The notes below the pieces were generated by a model. It ran no database searches. It saw only the letters and a program-made list of their open reading frames with translations, and was not told the origin of the DNA. A DNA stretch of 22,427 nucleotides. Source: Clostridia bacterium (lineage in GTDB: Bacteria; Bacillota_A; Clostridia; Christensenellales; Aristaeellaceae). Made by a program: the position numbers and the translations under genes. The stretch is from contig JAFRJF010000305.1 of the NCBI GenBank assembly GCA_017432405.1, positions 1 to 22,427 of the forward strand, in the 5' to 3' direction. Below are positions 7,336-14,241 of this stretch, piece by piece (within the stretch, counting starts at the first letter, position 1; every line of letters begins with the position of its first letter).

Positions 7336-8436
7336 CTACAGCGCCTGGACCTTCGCCAGCTGCCGGTTCTTGTAGGCCGGGTCGCCGGTGACCTCCCGCA
7401 GCACGGTGATTTCCGGCGGAACCTCGGCGCTTTCGCTGTACATGAACAATACGGCCCTGTCGCCGGAGAAGGGGTAGACGTCCAGCTCGAATTTGCAATC
7501 CCGGTAGATGAAGCGGTGCTTCTCCTTGCGCACGCTGTGCAGCTGCTCGTCGCACTCCATCAGGTAGTGGAGGTACTGCTTTTCGGAGATGGGCTTCTCG
7601 GTGACCCACTTCGCGCCGTCCTCGGTCACGTGCTTCTCGGTGTAGAAGTACAGGTAGTCCTCGCCGTTCGCCTGCTGGCGGATGCGCCGTTCCACCCCGG
7701 GCTGGGTGACGCGCAGGTAGGTCTGCATCATGTCGATGGCCAGCGCCCCGTATTCCCGCTTGAGCAGCCCGACGTCGGGCATCTGTACCAGGAACTTGCG
7801 CTTGTTCACCATCGGCTCGGGCTCGCCCAGCAGCCGGTAGATCTCCACGATGGCCCGGTTGATCTTCTCCTCGAAGTTCACCGAGTTGTCGATGATGTGC
7901 AGGTTGGGGTGGCCCCGCCAGGCCCGCAGGGTGCGGTCGTCCATCTCCCGGGCGTATTCCAGCGACTCGGTGCGGGCGGCGTTGCCCAGGTTGTAGGCGA
8001 ACTCGGCCCCCTTGGCGCAGGTGACCAGGTGGAGCACCGCGTCGTAATTCGCCAGCACGCTGGCCTCGGTGCGCCCGTCGAAGCGGGAGAGCACCTCGGC
8101 GAATTCCTCGTCGCTGATATAGGCCTTGTCGTCCATCAGGGCCCGGTCGTATATGATAAGTATGTTGTCCTCGTTCACCACCCGGGCGGCGTCCAGGGCC
8201 AGCTTTTCCTTGTGGATCTGGTCGGCGACCACGAAATCCTGGAAGGCCAGCATGCTCATGCAGTCACCGAAGGGCCGTATGCCGAAGCCGGAGATCAGCT
8301 CGGTGGCGGTCTCGGGGATGGTGATGACCCGCCAGCCGTCCTCCTGCTTGAATTCGTGGAGTATGCGGCTGATCAGCGTGGTCTTGCCCGCGGCGGGTCC
8401 GCCGGTGAGGACGATCTTGGTGATGCGCTTGGACAT
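7336..8436 (-). CDS. P-loop ATPase/kinase-like domain fused to a CYTH-like domain
   Basis: A 366-residue cytosolic protein. Residues 1-205 are a P-loop NTPase of the AAA_28/NadR-like type, with Walker A GGPAAGKT (12-19), PETATELI, and IIYDRALMDDKAYI (94-107) resembling the catalytic DR segment of small-molecule kinases. Residues 211-350 look like a CYTH/triphosphate-tunnel domain: KRKFLV, QTYLRV, RRIRQ, FYTEK, FIYRDCKFELDVY and FMYSE. The opening ExExK signature of catalytic CYTH enzymes is not conserved here (NKRKF). The P-loop plus CYTH order is that of the Ttd14 family, where the Drosophila member binds GTP and phosphoinositide. AGGAGG precedes the ATG, and it starts 18 bases after the HAD gene in an apparent two-gene operon. 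The substrate is unknown; a nucleotide- or polyphosphate-handling role is inference. Confidence 0.8.
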   Translation of the reverse strand: MSKRITKIVLTGGPAAGKTTLISRILHEFKQEDGWRVITIPETATELISGFGIRPFGDCMSMLAFQDFVVADQIHKEKLALDAARVVNEDNILIIYDRALMDDKAYISDEEFAEVLSRFDGRTEASVLANYDAVLHLVTCAKGAEFAYNLGNAARTESLEYAREMDDRTLRAWRGHPNLHIIDNSVNFEEKINRAIVEIYRLLGEPEPMVNKRKFLVQMPDVGLLKREYGALAIDMMQTYLRVTQPGVERRIRQQANGEDYLYFYTEKHVTEDGAKWVTEKPISEKQYLHYLMECDEQLHSVRKEKHRFIYRDCKFELDVYPFSGDRAVLFMYSESAEVPPEITVLREVTGDPAYKNRQLAKVQAL

Positions 8437-8454
8437 GGGGGGTGCCTCCTTTTT

Positions 8455-9114
8455 TTATTCAAACAGCCAATTCCCGAACGCCTCGACGGTCTTGAAATAG
8501 TACCGGCAGTTCTCGCGCATGAAGCGCTCGATCTCGCCGATGTCGTTGGCCCAGCCGGCGGCGGCGAAATCCACTCCGGCGGCCCGGGCCATGTCGTGGC
8601 CGGGCTTCAGGTCGTCCAGCACCAGCACCTGGCCGGGCGCCAGGGCGTATTTTTCCATGATCTGTTCCACGGCCCAGGGGTTGGGCTTGCGCAGCTGGGG
8701 CGGGCATTCCCAGCCGTATACCGCGTCCGGCTCGGGCAGGCCGTTTTCCCGGTAGTCCCGGAGTATGTTGTCCCGGTAGGAGTGGGAGATCACGCACAGC
8801 AGCCCGCCCTCCCGCTTCTGCCGCCAGAGTATGTCCGCCATGCCGGGGTAGACCTCGGGCACGTGCCGCTGCACGTAGGCGTTCCACCAGGCCTGCTCGT
8901 GGACCATCTCTTCCTCGCTCAGGCCCACCTCGTCCCGGAAGAAGGGCACCACGCCGGGGTGGAAGTTGCGCAGGAAATAGTGCTCCAGCGTGCAGCGGTA
9001 GCCCGGGCGGTAGAGCTTCATGTATTCCACGAAGCAGGGGAAGTGGACCGTGGCGGTGCTGTTGACGACGGTGTCGTCGTGGTCGACGATCAGGCAGGGG
9101 TATTTCAGGTTCAT
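8455..9114 (-). CDS. HAD-superfamily hydrolase (class I cap)
   Basis: A 219-residue phosphatase-like protein. All four HAD motifs are visible: nucleophile DHDDTVVNS (D11, D13), motif II VISHS (S110), motif III lysine in LRKPNP (K143), and acidic VLDDLKPGHDMA (D167, D168). Motif I carries DHDD rather than the usual DxDGT. A helical cap lies between motifs I and II. Length is typical of phosphoglycolate-phosphatase or beta-phosphoglucomutase relatives. AAGGAG stands 7 bases before the ATG. The P-loop/CYTH gene follows closely, so the two probably act on related phosphorylated compounds (inference). The start faces the divergent BofA-like gene across about 24 bases. Confidence 0.88.
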   Translation of the reverse strand: MNLKYPCLIVDHDDTVVNSTATVHFPCFVEYMKLYRPGYRCTLEHYFLRNFHPGVVPFFRDEVGLSEEEMVHEQAWWNAYVQRHVPEVYPGMADILWRQKREGGLLCVISHSYRDNILRDYRENGLPEPDAVYGWECPPQLRKPNPWAVEQIMEKYALAPGQVLVLDDLKPGHDMARAAGVDFAAAGWANDIGEIERFMRENCRYYFKTVEAFGNWLFE

Positions 9115-9138
9115 CGAAAGCTCCTTCGCAGTGGGTGA

Positions 9139-9459
9139 ATGTCCCCCCGCGCAGGCGCATATGCTGTGCTGAAAGCGGGGGAGGTGTGGAATGCGCAGAT
9201 ACCCTGGGAACTGGTGCTGTCCTTCGCCATCGGGCTAACGCTGCTGTGCCTGATCGGCTATCTGCTGCTGGTGCCGATGCGCTTCATGTGGCGGCTGGTG
9301 GCCGGCGGGGTGATGGGGGCCCTGGCGCTGATGCTGGTGAACCTGATGGGCAGCCTGGTGGGCTTCGGCGTGGAGATCAACCCCTTCACCGCCATGGCCG
9401 TAGGCTTCCTCGGCCTCCCCGGCGCGGTGCTGGTGGTGGCGCTGAGGGTGTTGATGTAA
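9139..9459 (+). CDS. BofA-like (pro-sigmaK processing inhibitor family) membrane protein
   Basis: A small, very hydrophobic protein of 106 residues or fewer. Two helices are evident (about 25-46 and 50-74), followed by GVEINPFTAMAVGFLGLPGAVLVVALRVLM, a good match to the BofA family ending. In Bacillus, BofA restrains the SpoIVFB protease that activates sigma-K in the mother cell during sporulation; relatives occur in many clostridia. The start is uncertain: ATG 9139 has no good ribosome site, GTG 9166 is possible, and GTG 9184 would give a family-like 91 residues but has its GGGGGAG directly abutting. The TAA stop (9457-9459) is formed by the first bases of the palindromic repeat. It is encoded alone and faces the following gene. 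Confidence 0.78.
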   Translation: MSPRAGAYAVLKAGEVWNAQIPWELVLSFAIGLTLLCLIGYLLLVPMRFMWRLVAGGVMGALALMLVNLMGSLVGFGVEINPFTAMAVGFLGLPGAVLVVALRVLM

Positions 9460-9496
9460 ATTCTGATTTGTCGCTCTGGCGACAAATCAGAATTTA
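9457..9496. repeat. Palindromic repeat copy 1 (TAAATTCTGATTTGTCG arms)
   Basis: A perfect 17 bp inverted repeat (9457-9473 and 9480-9496) around a 6-base loop, filling the whole gap between two convergent genes. The BofA-like stop codon is inside the left arm, and the opposite gene stops 2 bases beyond the right arm. It could serve as a bidirectional terminator, though the T tract is poor. Confidence 0.9.
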
Positions 9497-9498
9497 TC

Positions 9499-10260
9499 TC
9501 ACTTTCCCTCGTCCAGCGTCACGACTTCGACCGCCTTCTCCACCATCGCCTGCAGCGCGTCCTGGTCGAGGCAGTCGGCCTCGGTGTCGCCGCGGCTGAC
9601 GGCCCGGAAGATCACGCAGCACTCGTGGCTGGCGTCGATGTAGCCGGCCACCGCGCGGCTGTAGCGGTTCGCTTCGGCGGCGTCGGCGTCCCCGGTGGCC
9701 TCGGCCACGTCCTCGTGGGCGTCCTCCGGCGTGGACTCGGCGGCGGTGAGGTCGGTGTCGTAGCCGTACCAGCGCGCCTCCCGCCCGGCCAGCTGCCCGG
9801 TCTGGACCTCACCGGCGGTGATGCCCTCGGTGTTCTCCATCAGGGAGTGGGTGTACTTCGCCATGGCCTCGGCGCTGCCGTGGCCGCAGGTCACGGTCAG
9901 GCGCGCGTCCCCGGCGTCGTCGCCGGCGGGGGTGAAGGCGTATTCGGGAATGTTCCCGTCGGAGGTCAGCGCGCCCTTCTGGCGGCTGTAGCCGTCGATC
10001 TCGCCGATCTTGCCCAGCTTGTAGTACCGCGCGCCGCCCCGCACGTTGCTGCCGTTGGCGATCAGCCAGTTGTCGCCCTCCGTGACCACCGCGCCGTCCT
10101 TCACCTTCAGCGCGCCGTCGTCGTAGCGGAACAGGAAAAACGCCGCCACGGCCAATACCGCCACGATGCCGCACAGTATCGCGATGTCCCTCTTGCTCAG
10201 GTAGGGCTTCTTCGCCGTCTGCCTGCGGTAGCCCTTGGATTTTGCACTCTTCTTCGCCAT
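9499..10260 (-). CDS. Membrane-anchored extracytoplasmic protein of unknown function
   Basis: A 253-residue protein I do not recognise. A basic N-terminus (MAKKSAKSKGYRRQTAKK) precedes one transmembrane helix (about 27-46, IAILCGIVAVLAVAAFFLF). The rest should be outside the cell (inside-positive topology). The outer part is acidic and rich in Ala, Asp and Glu, with GDNWLIANGSN, KLGKIGEIDGYSR, a mid segment around TCGHGSAEAMAKYTHSL and a cysteine pair in HECCVIF near 215. A stretch near 175-195 (PEDAHEDVAEATGDADAAEA) is low complexity and probably disordered. The start ATG 10260 has AAAGGA about 11 bases upstream. It has its own promoter and ends at the palindrome. A cell-envelope role is inference from topology only. 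Confidence 0.75.
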   Translation of the reverse strand: MAKKSAKSKGYRRQTAKKPYLSKRDIAILCGIVAVLAVAAFFLFRYDDGALKVKDGAVVTEGDNWLIANGSNVRGGARYYKLGKIGEIDGYSRQKGALTSDGNIPEYAFTPAGDDAGDARLTVTCGHGSAEAMAKYTHSLMENTEGITAGEVQTGQLAGREARWYGYDTDLTAAESTPEDAHEDVAEATGDADAAEANRYSRAVAGYIDASHECCVIFRAVSRGDTEADCLDQDALQAMVEKAVEVVTLDEGK

Positions 10261-10297
10261 GCTCGGTCATGTCCTTTCGGTTGGAATTTTCCATATG

Positions 10298-10326
10298 ATT
10301 ATAGCATATATTTTTCGTTTTGTGTA
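10298..10326 (-). promoter_or_regulatory. Extended -10 promoter of the anchored unknown protein
   Basis: On the minus strand TGCTATAAT gives a perfect -10 (10298-10303) with the TG extension. A 4/6 match to -35 (TACACA, 10321-10326) stands 17 bases upstream. The start codon is about 40 bases downstream, at 10260. A second TATAAT at 10328-10333 lacks a partner. Confidence 0.7.
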
Positions 10327-10347
10327 GATTATATCGGGGGGAGGAGG

Positions 10348-10384
10348 AAATACTGATTTGTCGCCCCGCGACAAATCAGTATTT
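10348..10384. repeat. Palindromic repeat copy 2 (AAATACTGATTTGTCG arms)
   Basis: A perfect 16 bp inverted repeat (10348-10363 and 10369-10384), extendable by one pair to leave a CCC loop. Compared with copy 1, one base in each arm differs (TACTG/CAGTA for TTCTG/CAGAA), a paired change that keeps the stem perfect. It lies between the terminator of the 709-residue gene and the promoter of the next gene. Confidence 0.9.
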
Positions 10385-10423
10385 GTAAAAGCACAGCGTC
10401 CGGCGAAAGTCGCCGGACGCTGT
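10385..10423 (-). terminator. Rho-independent terminator of the 709-residue protein gene
   Basis: A perfect 13 bp GC-rich stem (10393-10405 with 10411-10423) and a 5-base loop are followed on the minus strand by GCTTTTAC. It lies 14 bases beyond the stop codon. Because this gene has a conventional terminator, palindrome copy 2 next to it is not needed for termination. Confidence 0.85.
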
Positions 10424-10436
10424 CGTCGTATCGCGC

Positions 10437-12566
10437 TCAGTATCCCGCCAGCACGGTGCCGGGGATCAGGTAGTCCGCCGCGCCGCAGTCGGGGCAGGGG
10501 GTCAGGCCCTGGGCCAGGGCGTCGTCCCGCAGGATCAGCGTATAGCTGCCGGAGAAGGAAGCGCAGGCGTCGCTGGTGTGGCACACGCCGTCGGCGTCTT
10601 GCCACAGCGCTGCCTTGCCCAGCAGGGCGGTGGAGGGGGGATCGCAGCGCTTGCAGGCGCTCTTGCCGCTGGCCGCGGCCTCGGCCAGCGAGTGGGCCGG
10701 GGCGTTCTGCATGCCCTTGCAGTTCGGGCCGCTGTGATAGCCCTTGCTGGAACTGTAGTAGTAGACCTGGATCTCGCTCACCGGCTTCAGCGCCACGGCG
10801 GGGCTGACGGCCTCGGGCTCGGGGGTCGGGGTGGGGGCCGGGAAGAGCTCCTCGACGTAGAAGCCGGCGCCGCAGTCCTCGCAGGGGGCGTAGCCCGCCG
10901 CGACCGCCTTGTCCAGCGCCATCAGCCGCCACTGGCCCTTGAAGGACGGGCACTCGTCGGTGGTGTGGATGACGTCCTTGGCGTCGACCCAGGCGACGTG
11001 GGCCTCGTCCAGTATGCCCTCGTCCGGCATGCCGCAGGACTTGCAGGGGTTCTTGCCCATGTCGAAGGCCTCCTGCAGCGTGTGGGCGGGCGCGCCGGAC
11101 ATGTCGTGGCGGTTGGGGCCGTTGTGGAAGCCCACGCTGCCGTTGTCGAAGAAGTAGACGGTGGCCTGGCCCGCGGGCTTGACCGTGTATTCGGCATTCT
11201 GCGCAGGCGCTTCGGCGGGTTCTTCGGTGGGCGCTTCGGCGGGTTCCTCAGCGGGCGCTTCGGCGGGTGCTTCGACGGGTGCCTCCGTGGGCACTTCGGT
11301 GGGTTCCTCGGTGGGCGCTTCGGTGGCTTCCTCCACGGGCGTCCACAGGATGGTCGCCGACTCGGACGTATCGGTGGCTTCTTCCGTCGCGTCCGCCTCG
11401 GGCGCTTCGGTGGCCTCCTGGGCCGGGGCCGGGGTCGCCGCCTCCGTGGGTTCTTCGCGCACCGCCTCGGTGGGCAGGGCGGTGGCCGGCTTCAGGGGAA
11501 TGGCCGTGGCCTCCGCCAGCGGGGCGGCGGTGGCGTTATCGGCGGGGGCGTCGGTGGCCGCGTCCGCCGCGCCGGGCTCAAATTCACCGTTGGCGTGCAG
11601 CGTGCCCTCGCCCAGGGGAGTGGCGTCCGCGGTATCGGGCGTGGCCTCGGGCAGCCGGACGTCCACGGCTTCGGGGGCTTCGGTCCCGGCGGCTTCGGTG
11701 GCCTTGGGCTTTTTCGTAGCCTTGGGCTTCTTCGTGGCCTCGGGCACCAGAAGCACGGGTTTGTCGGTCTCTTCGATGGCGTCGGCGGCAGCGGTCTCCT
11801 TCGGCGCCTCAGTGACTTCCGCCGGCTCGGTCGCTTCCGCCGCTTCGGTCTCCTTGGGTGCTTCGGTTTCCTTCGGCGCCTCGGTGACTTCCGTCGGCTT
11901 GGCCGCTTCGGTCGCTTCAGGGGCGTCGGTCAGGGCGGGCGCCTCGGTGGCCGCGGGCGGCAGGGTGTCGGCGGGGGCGTCAGTGGGCGCGGGGGAGGCC
12001 TCATCCCGGTGGAACAGGTCCTCGATGGCGGCGCGGGCCTTGCCCGCCGCCTCCACGCCGGCGTCGATGGCGTCGGCGGTGTAGGCGCCGCTGTAGGCCG
12101 CGCTGGCCTCGCTGAAGTCCCGCATCACCTGCCAGGTCTCCGAGGTCTTCTTCATGGCGGCGTCACCGGCCACGGCCACGTCCGCCGCGGCCTTGTCCAG
12201 CCAGTCGTTGGCCTTGTCCTGGAAGGCGGTGAATTCCACGTTGTCCAGCGGCACCGTCAGCGCGAACACGATCAAAAATACGCTCAGGCACAGCGTCAGC
12301 AGCGACACCACCAGCTTCGTGCCGGCGGTCATGCGCACCTTGCGCTGCCACAGCATCACCATGCCCACGGGCCACAGGATCACGCTCAAAAGCAGCGTGA
12401 TGAAGATGTAGAAGAAGCCGGCCTTCTTGCGCTTCGGCGGCCTGCGGTTGGGGCTGCCGTAGCCGCCGTCCCGCTTCTCCGAGCGCATCATGTAACCGCT
12501 GCCCCCGCGGGAAGCGAACCACATCAGCCCGCCGGGCCGCATCGCCTGCTCATAGGTCATTTGCAT
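10437..12566 (-). CDS. Membrane protein with long Thr/Glu/Ala/Pro region and four C-terminal Cys/His modules
   Basis: A 709-residue protein without a name I can assign. Two transmembrane helices (about 48-72 and 82-107) follow a basic N-terminus. A helical stretch (about 108-190) leads into a repetitive segment (about 190-465) built from TEAP, EEPTEAP and PKETEA units, probably an extended linker crossing the cell wall. The C-terminus (about 469-695) holds four modules of about 42 residues ending in [AG]xxPCxxC or a close variant: CKSC, CEDC, CKRC and CPDC. Each opens with a short strand and an [FYIC]H turn (GFHNGP, VIHTTDEC, GYHSGP, VCHTSDAC). The pattern is like the small Ada/zinc-ribbon-like domain (YHxxxC...PCxxC) found at the ends of secreted clostridial proteins. 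Module 1 lacks the middle cysteine. Zinc binding or redox roles are inference. Confidence 0.82.
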   Translation of the reverse strand: MQMTYEQAMRPGGLMWFASRGGSGYMMRSEKRDGGYGSPNRRPPKRKKAGFFYIFITLLLSVILWPVGMVMLWQRKVRMTAGTKLVVSLLTLCLSVFLIVFALTVPLDNVEFTAFQDKANDWLDKAAADVAVAGDAAMKKTSETWQVMRDFSEASAAYSGAYTADAIDAGVEAAGKARAAIEDLFHRDEASPAPTDAPADTLPPAATEAPALTDAPEATEAAKPTEVTEAPKETEAPKETEAAEATEPAEVTEAPKETAAADAIEETDKPVLLVPEATKKPKATKKPKATEAAGTEAPEAVDVRLPEATPDTADATPLGEGTLHANGEFEPGAADAATDAPADNATAAPLAEATAIPLKPATALPTEAVREEPTEAATPAPAQEATEAPEADATEEATDTSESATILWTPVEEATEAPTEEPTEVPTEAPVEAPAEAPAEEPAEAPTEEPAEAPAQNAEYTVKPAGQATVYFFDNGSVGFHNGPNRHDMSGAPAHTLQEAFDMGKNPCKSCGMPDEGILDEAHVAWVDAKDVIHTTDECPSFKGQWRLMALDKAVAAGYAPCEDCGAGFYVEELFPAPTPTPEPEAVSPAVALKPVSEIQVYYYSSSKGYHSGPNCKGMQNAPAHSLAEAAASGKSACKRCDPPSTALLGKAALWQDADGVCHTSDACASFSGSYTLILRDDALAQGLTPCPDCGAADYLIPGTVLAGY

Positions 12567-12623
12567 AATATATCACCTTTCAGGATCGTCACACTTCACC
12601 TATGGATACACATAACCATTTGT

Positions 12624-12652
12624 ATTATATCAGATTGCATGGCAAAGGACAA
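12624..12652 (-). promoter_or_regulatory. Promoter of the 709-residue protein gene
   Basis: On the minus strand TTGTCC (12647-12652), 17 bases, then a perfect TATAAT (12624-12629). The start codon is about 58 bases downstream, with AAAGGTG before it. It is back to back with the dnaD promoter in the same 200-base gap. Confidence 0.75.
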
Positions 12653-12702
12653 ACGACAACATTGTGACGGGGATGTGAGGGAAATGTGCGCGGTTACAAG
12701 CA

Positions 12703-12731
12703 TTGTTTTTTGGCGGGGGATATGGTATCAT
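12703..12731 (+). promoter_or_regulatory. Promoter of the dnaD-dnaI operon
   Basis: TTGTTT (12703-12708), a 17-base spacer and TATCAT (12726-12731) with a TGG extension (TGn) just before it. Transcription would start near 12738, so the start codon must lie beyond that; this decides in favour of ATG 12766 with GCGAGG over the upstream TTG at 12739. Confidence 0.7.
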
Positions 12732-12765
12732 ATAGGTATTGACAACTTCCACAAGCGAGGTAAAC

Positions 12766-14241
12766 ATGTCCTTCTTCAGCTTTGCCGAGGGGTCGGCGAT
12801 GTTCGACACCACGCCCATCGAGAACCTGTTCCTGATGGAATACCTTTCCACCGCGCCGGAGGCCTGCCTGCGGGTGTACCTGTATGCCCGTATGCTGGCG
12901 CTGCACCCGGAGCTGGGGGGCGACATGGCCGAGACGGCCCGGTTTCTGCGCATGGACGAGGAGGCGGTCTACCAGGCCTTCGCCTACTGGGAGCGCCAGG
13001 GGCTGGTGAAGCGGCTGAGCGACCGGCCGCCCACCTATGCGCTGCTGCCCCTGCGGGGGGACGGGGCCGGGGCCCAGCCGGCCATGGAGCAGAGCTACTA
13101 CACCTACCGGGACTACAACGCCTCGATGCAGGCGCTGTTCGGCAAGAACCTGATGGACACCCACGACTTCCGGGTGGCCAACGACTGGCTGGACGTGCTG
13201 GGCTACGACCAGGACGCCGCACTGCGGCTGGTGCAGTACGGCATCAGGACCTCCCGCAGCAAGGACCCCAAGCCCCGGGGGGTGTTCGATCGTATGAACA
13301 AGCTGGCCGCCGCCTGGGCGGACCGGGGGTGCCGCACCCTCGAGGACGTGGAGAAGGTCATCGCCGAGCAGGAGGACGTGTACCCGGTGGCCAAGGCCGT
13401 CGTCAAGCGCTTCGCACTGCGCCGGGACCCCACCGTGGACGAGGTGGAGCTGGTCAAGAAGTGGGTGGTGACCTGGAAGCTGACCCAGGATCAGATCCTG
13501 GACGCCTGCGCCGAGACCACCAAGGCCTCGAAGCCCTCCTTCGCCTACCTGGACGTGGTGCTGAAGAACCGCATGGACGGCGACGACGCCCTGTGGGGGG
13601 ATTTGACCGAGGTGCTGCGGGAGCTGGACGCCGGACAGGCCACGCCCACCCCCGACCAGCGCAAGAAGTACGCGGAGCTTTTGAGCGAGGGCTTTGAGCC
13701 GGAGTGCGTGAAGCTGGCGGCGATCCAGTGCCATCGCCGCAAGAAGACCCGGTTCGAGGACGTGGAGTGGATGCTGCGCCGCTGGGGGGCCGAGGGCATC
13801 CGCACCCGCGCCGCCGCCGAGGCCTATATCGAGGCCATGCAGGCCAGGGCCGAGCGGGTGCGGCAGGTCCTGGAGCAGTGCGGCCTGGAGCGCCGCCCCA
13901 CGATGGGCGATCTGACGATGTACGAGGGCTGGCAGTCGGCCCACGACCCGGCCCTGATCGACTACGCCGCCACCTGCGCCCGGGGCATGCAGGTGCCCAT
14001 GAAGTACATGGACAGGCTGCTGGAGGACTGGAAGGCCGCCGGCGTGCGCACCGTCGAGGAGGCCGCCGCCCGCCATGCCTCCGCCCGGCAGGCCCGCGCC
14101 GCCTCGCCCCAGGCCCCGGCACAAAACCCCGCCCTGAACTACGCCCAGCGGGAATACAAAGAGGAAGACTACGGCGACGACTTCTTCGTCGACCTTGACA
14201 GATATGCCGACGACAGCACCGGGGGAGGCGACGGGAAATGA
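12766..14241 (+). CDS. DnaD-domain replication initiation protein with tandem DnaD-like repeats
   Basis: A 491-residue protein of the DnaD/DnaB family, which in Firmicutes remodels the origin and helps load the replicative helicase. The N-terminal part (about 25-95) looks like a winged helix (ETARFLRMDEEAVYQAFAYWERQGLVKRL). About four units then resemble the DnaD C-terminal domain: about 136-200 (NDWLDVLGYDQDAALRLVQ), 228-270 (VKKWVVTWKLTQDQILDAC with SFAYLDVVLKNRM), 301-360 (FEDVEWMLRRWGAEGI) and 382-435 (YEGWQSAHDPALIDYAATC, MKYMDRLLEDWKAAGV). Classic DnaD has one such unit in about 230 residues, so this one is enlarged. An acidic tail closes it. The stop overlaps the start of the DnaI-like gene (ATGA), as expected for partners. 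Confidence 0.9.
   Translation: MSFFSFAEGSAMFDTTPIENLFLMEYLSTAPEACLRVYLYARMLALHPELGGDMAETARFLRMDEEAVYQAFAYWERQGLVKRLSDRPPTYALLPLRGDGAGAQPAMEQSYYTYRDYNASMQALFGKNLMDTHDFRVANDWLDVLGYDQDAALRLVQYGIRTSRSKDPKPRGVFDRMNKLAAAWADRGCRTLEDVEKVIAEQEDVYPVAKAVVKRFALRRDPTVDEVELVKKWVVTWKLTQDQILDACAETTKASKPSFAYLDVVLKNRMDGDDALWGDLTEVLRELDAGQATPTPDQRKKYAELLSEGFEPECVKLAAIQCHRRKKTRFEDVEWMLRRWGAEGIRTRAAAEAYIEAMQARAERVRQVLEQCGLERRPTMGDLTMYEGWQSAHDPALIDYAATCARGMQVPMKYMDRLLEDWKAAGVRTVEEAAARHASARQARAASPQAPAQNPALNYAQREYKEEDYGDDFFVDLDRYADDSTGGGDGK

Noticed and set aside
7285..7344. Possible terminator after the P-loop/CYTH gene (GCGCTG-CCTA-CAGCGC at 7329-7344, AACCGGTT near 7291)
   Set aside because: The first hairpin overlaps the stop codon with no T tract after it, and the second has no loop; neither is a convincing terminator.
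12739..12765. TTG at 12739 as start of the DnaD-type protein
   Set aside because: It coincides with the predicted transcription start and has no ribosome site; ATG 12766 has GCGAGG at good spacing.
10578..13697. 1039-codon plus-strand ORF with Gly/Phe/Arg repeats
   Set aside because: It is the complement of the Thr/Glu/Ala/Pro coding repeats and then runs out of frame through the DnaD gene; no ribosome site or family match.
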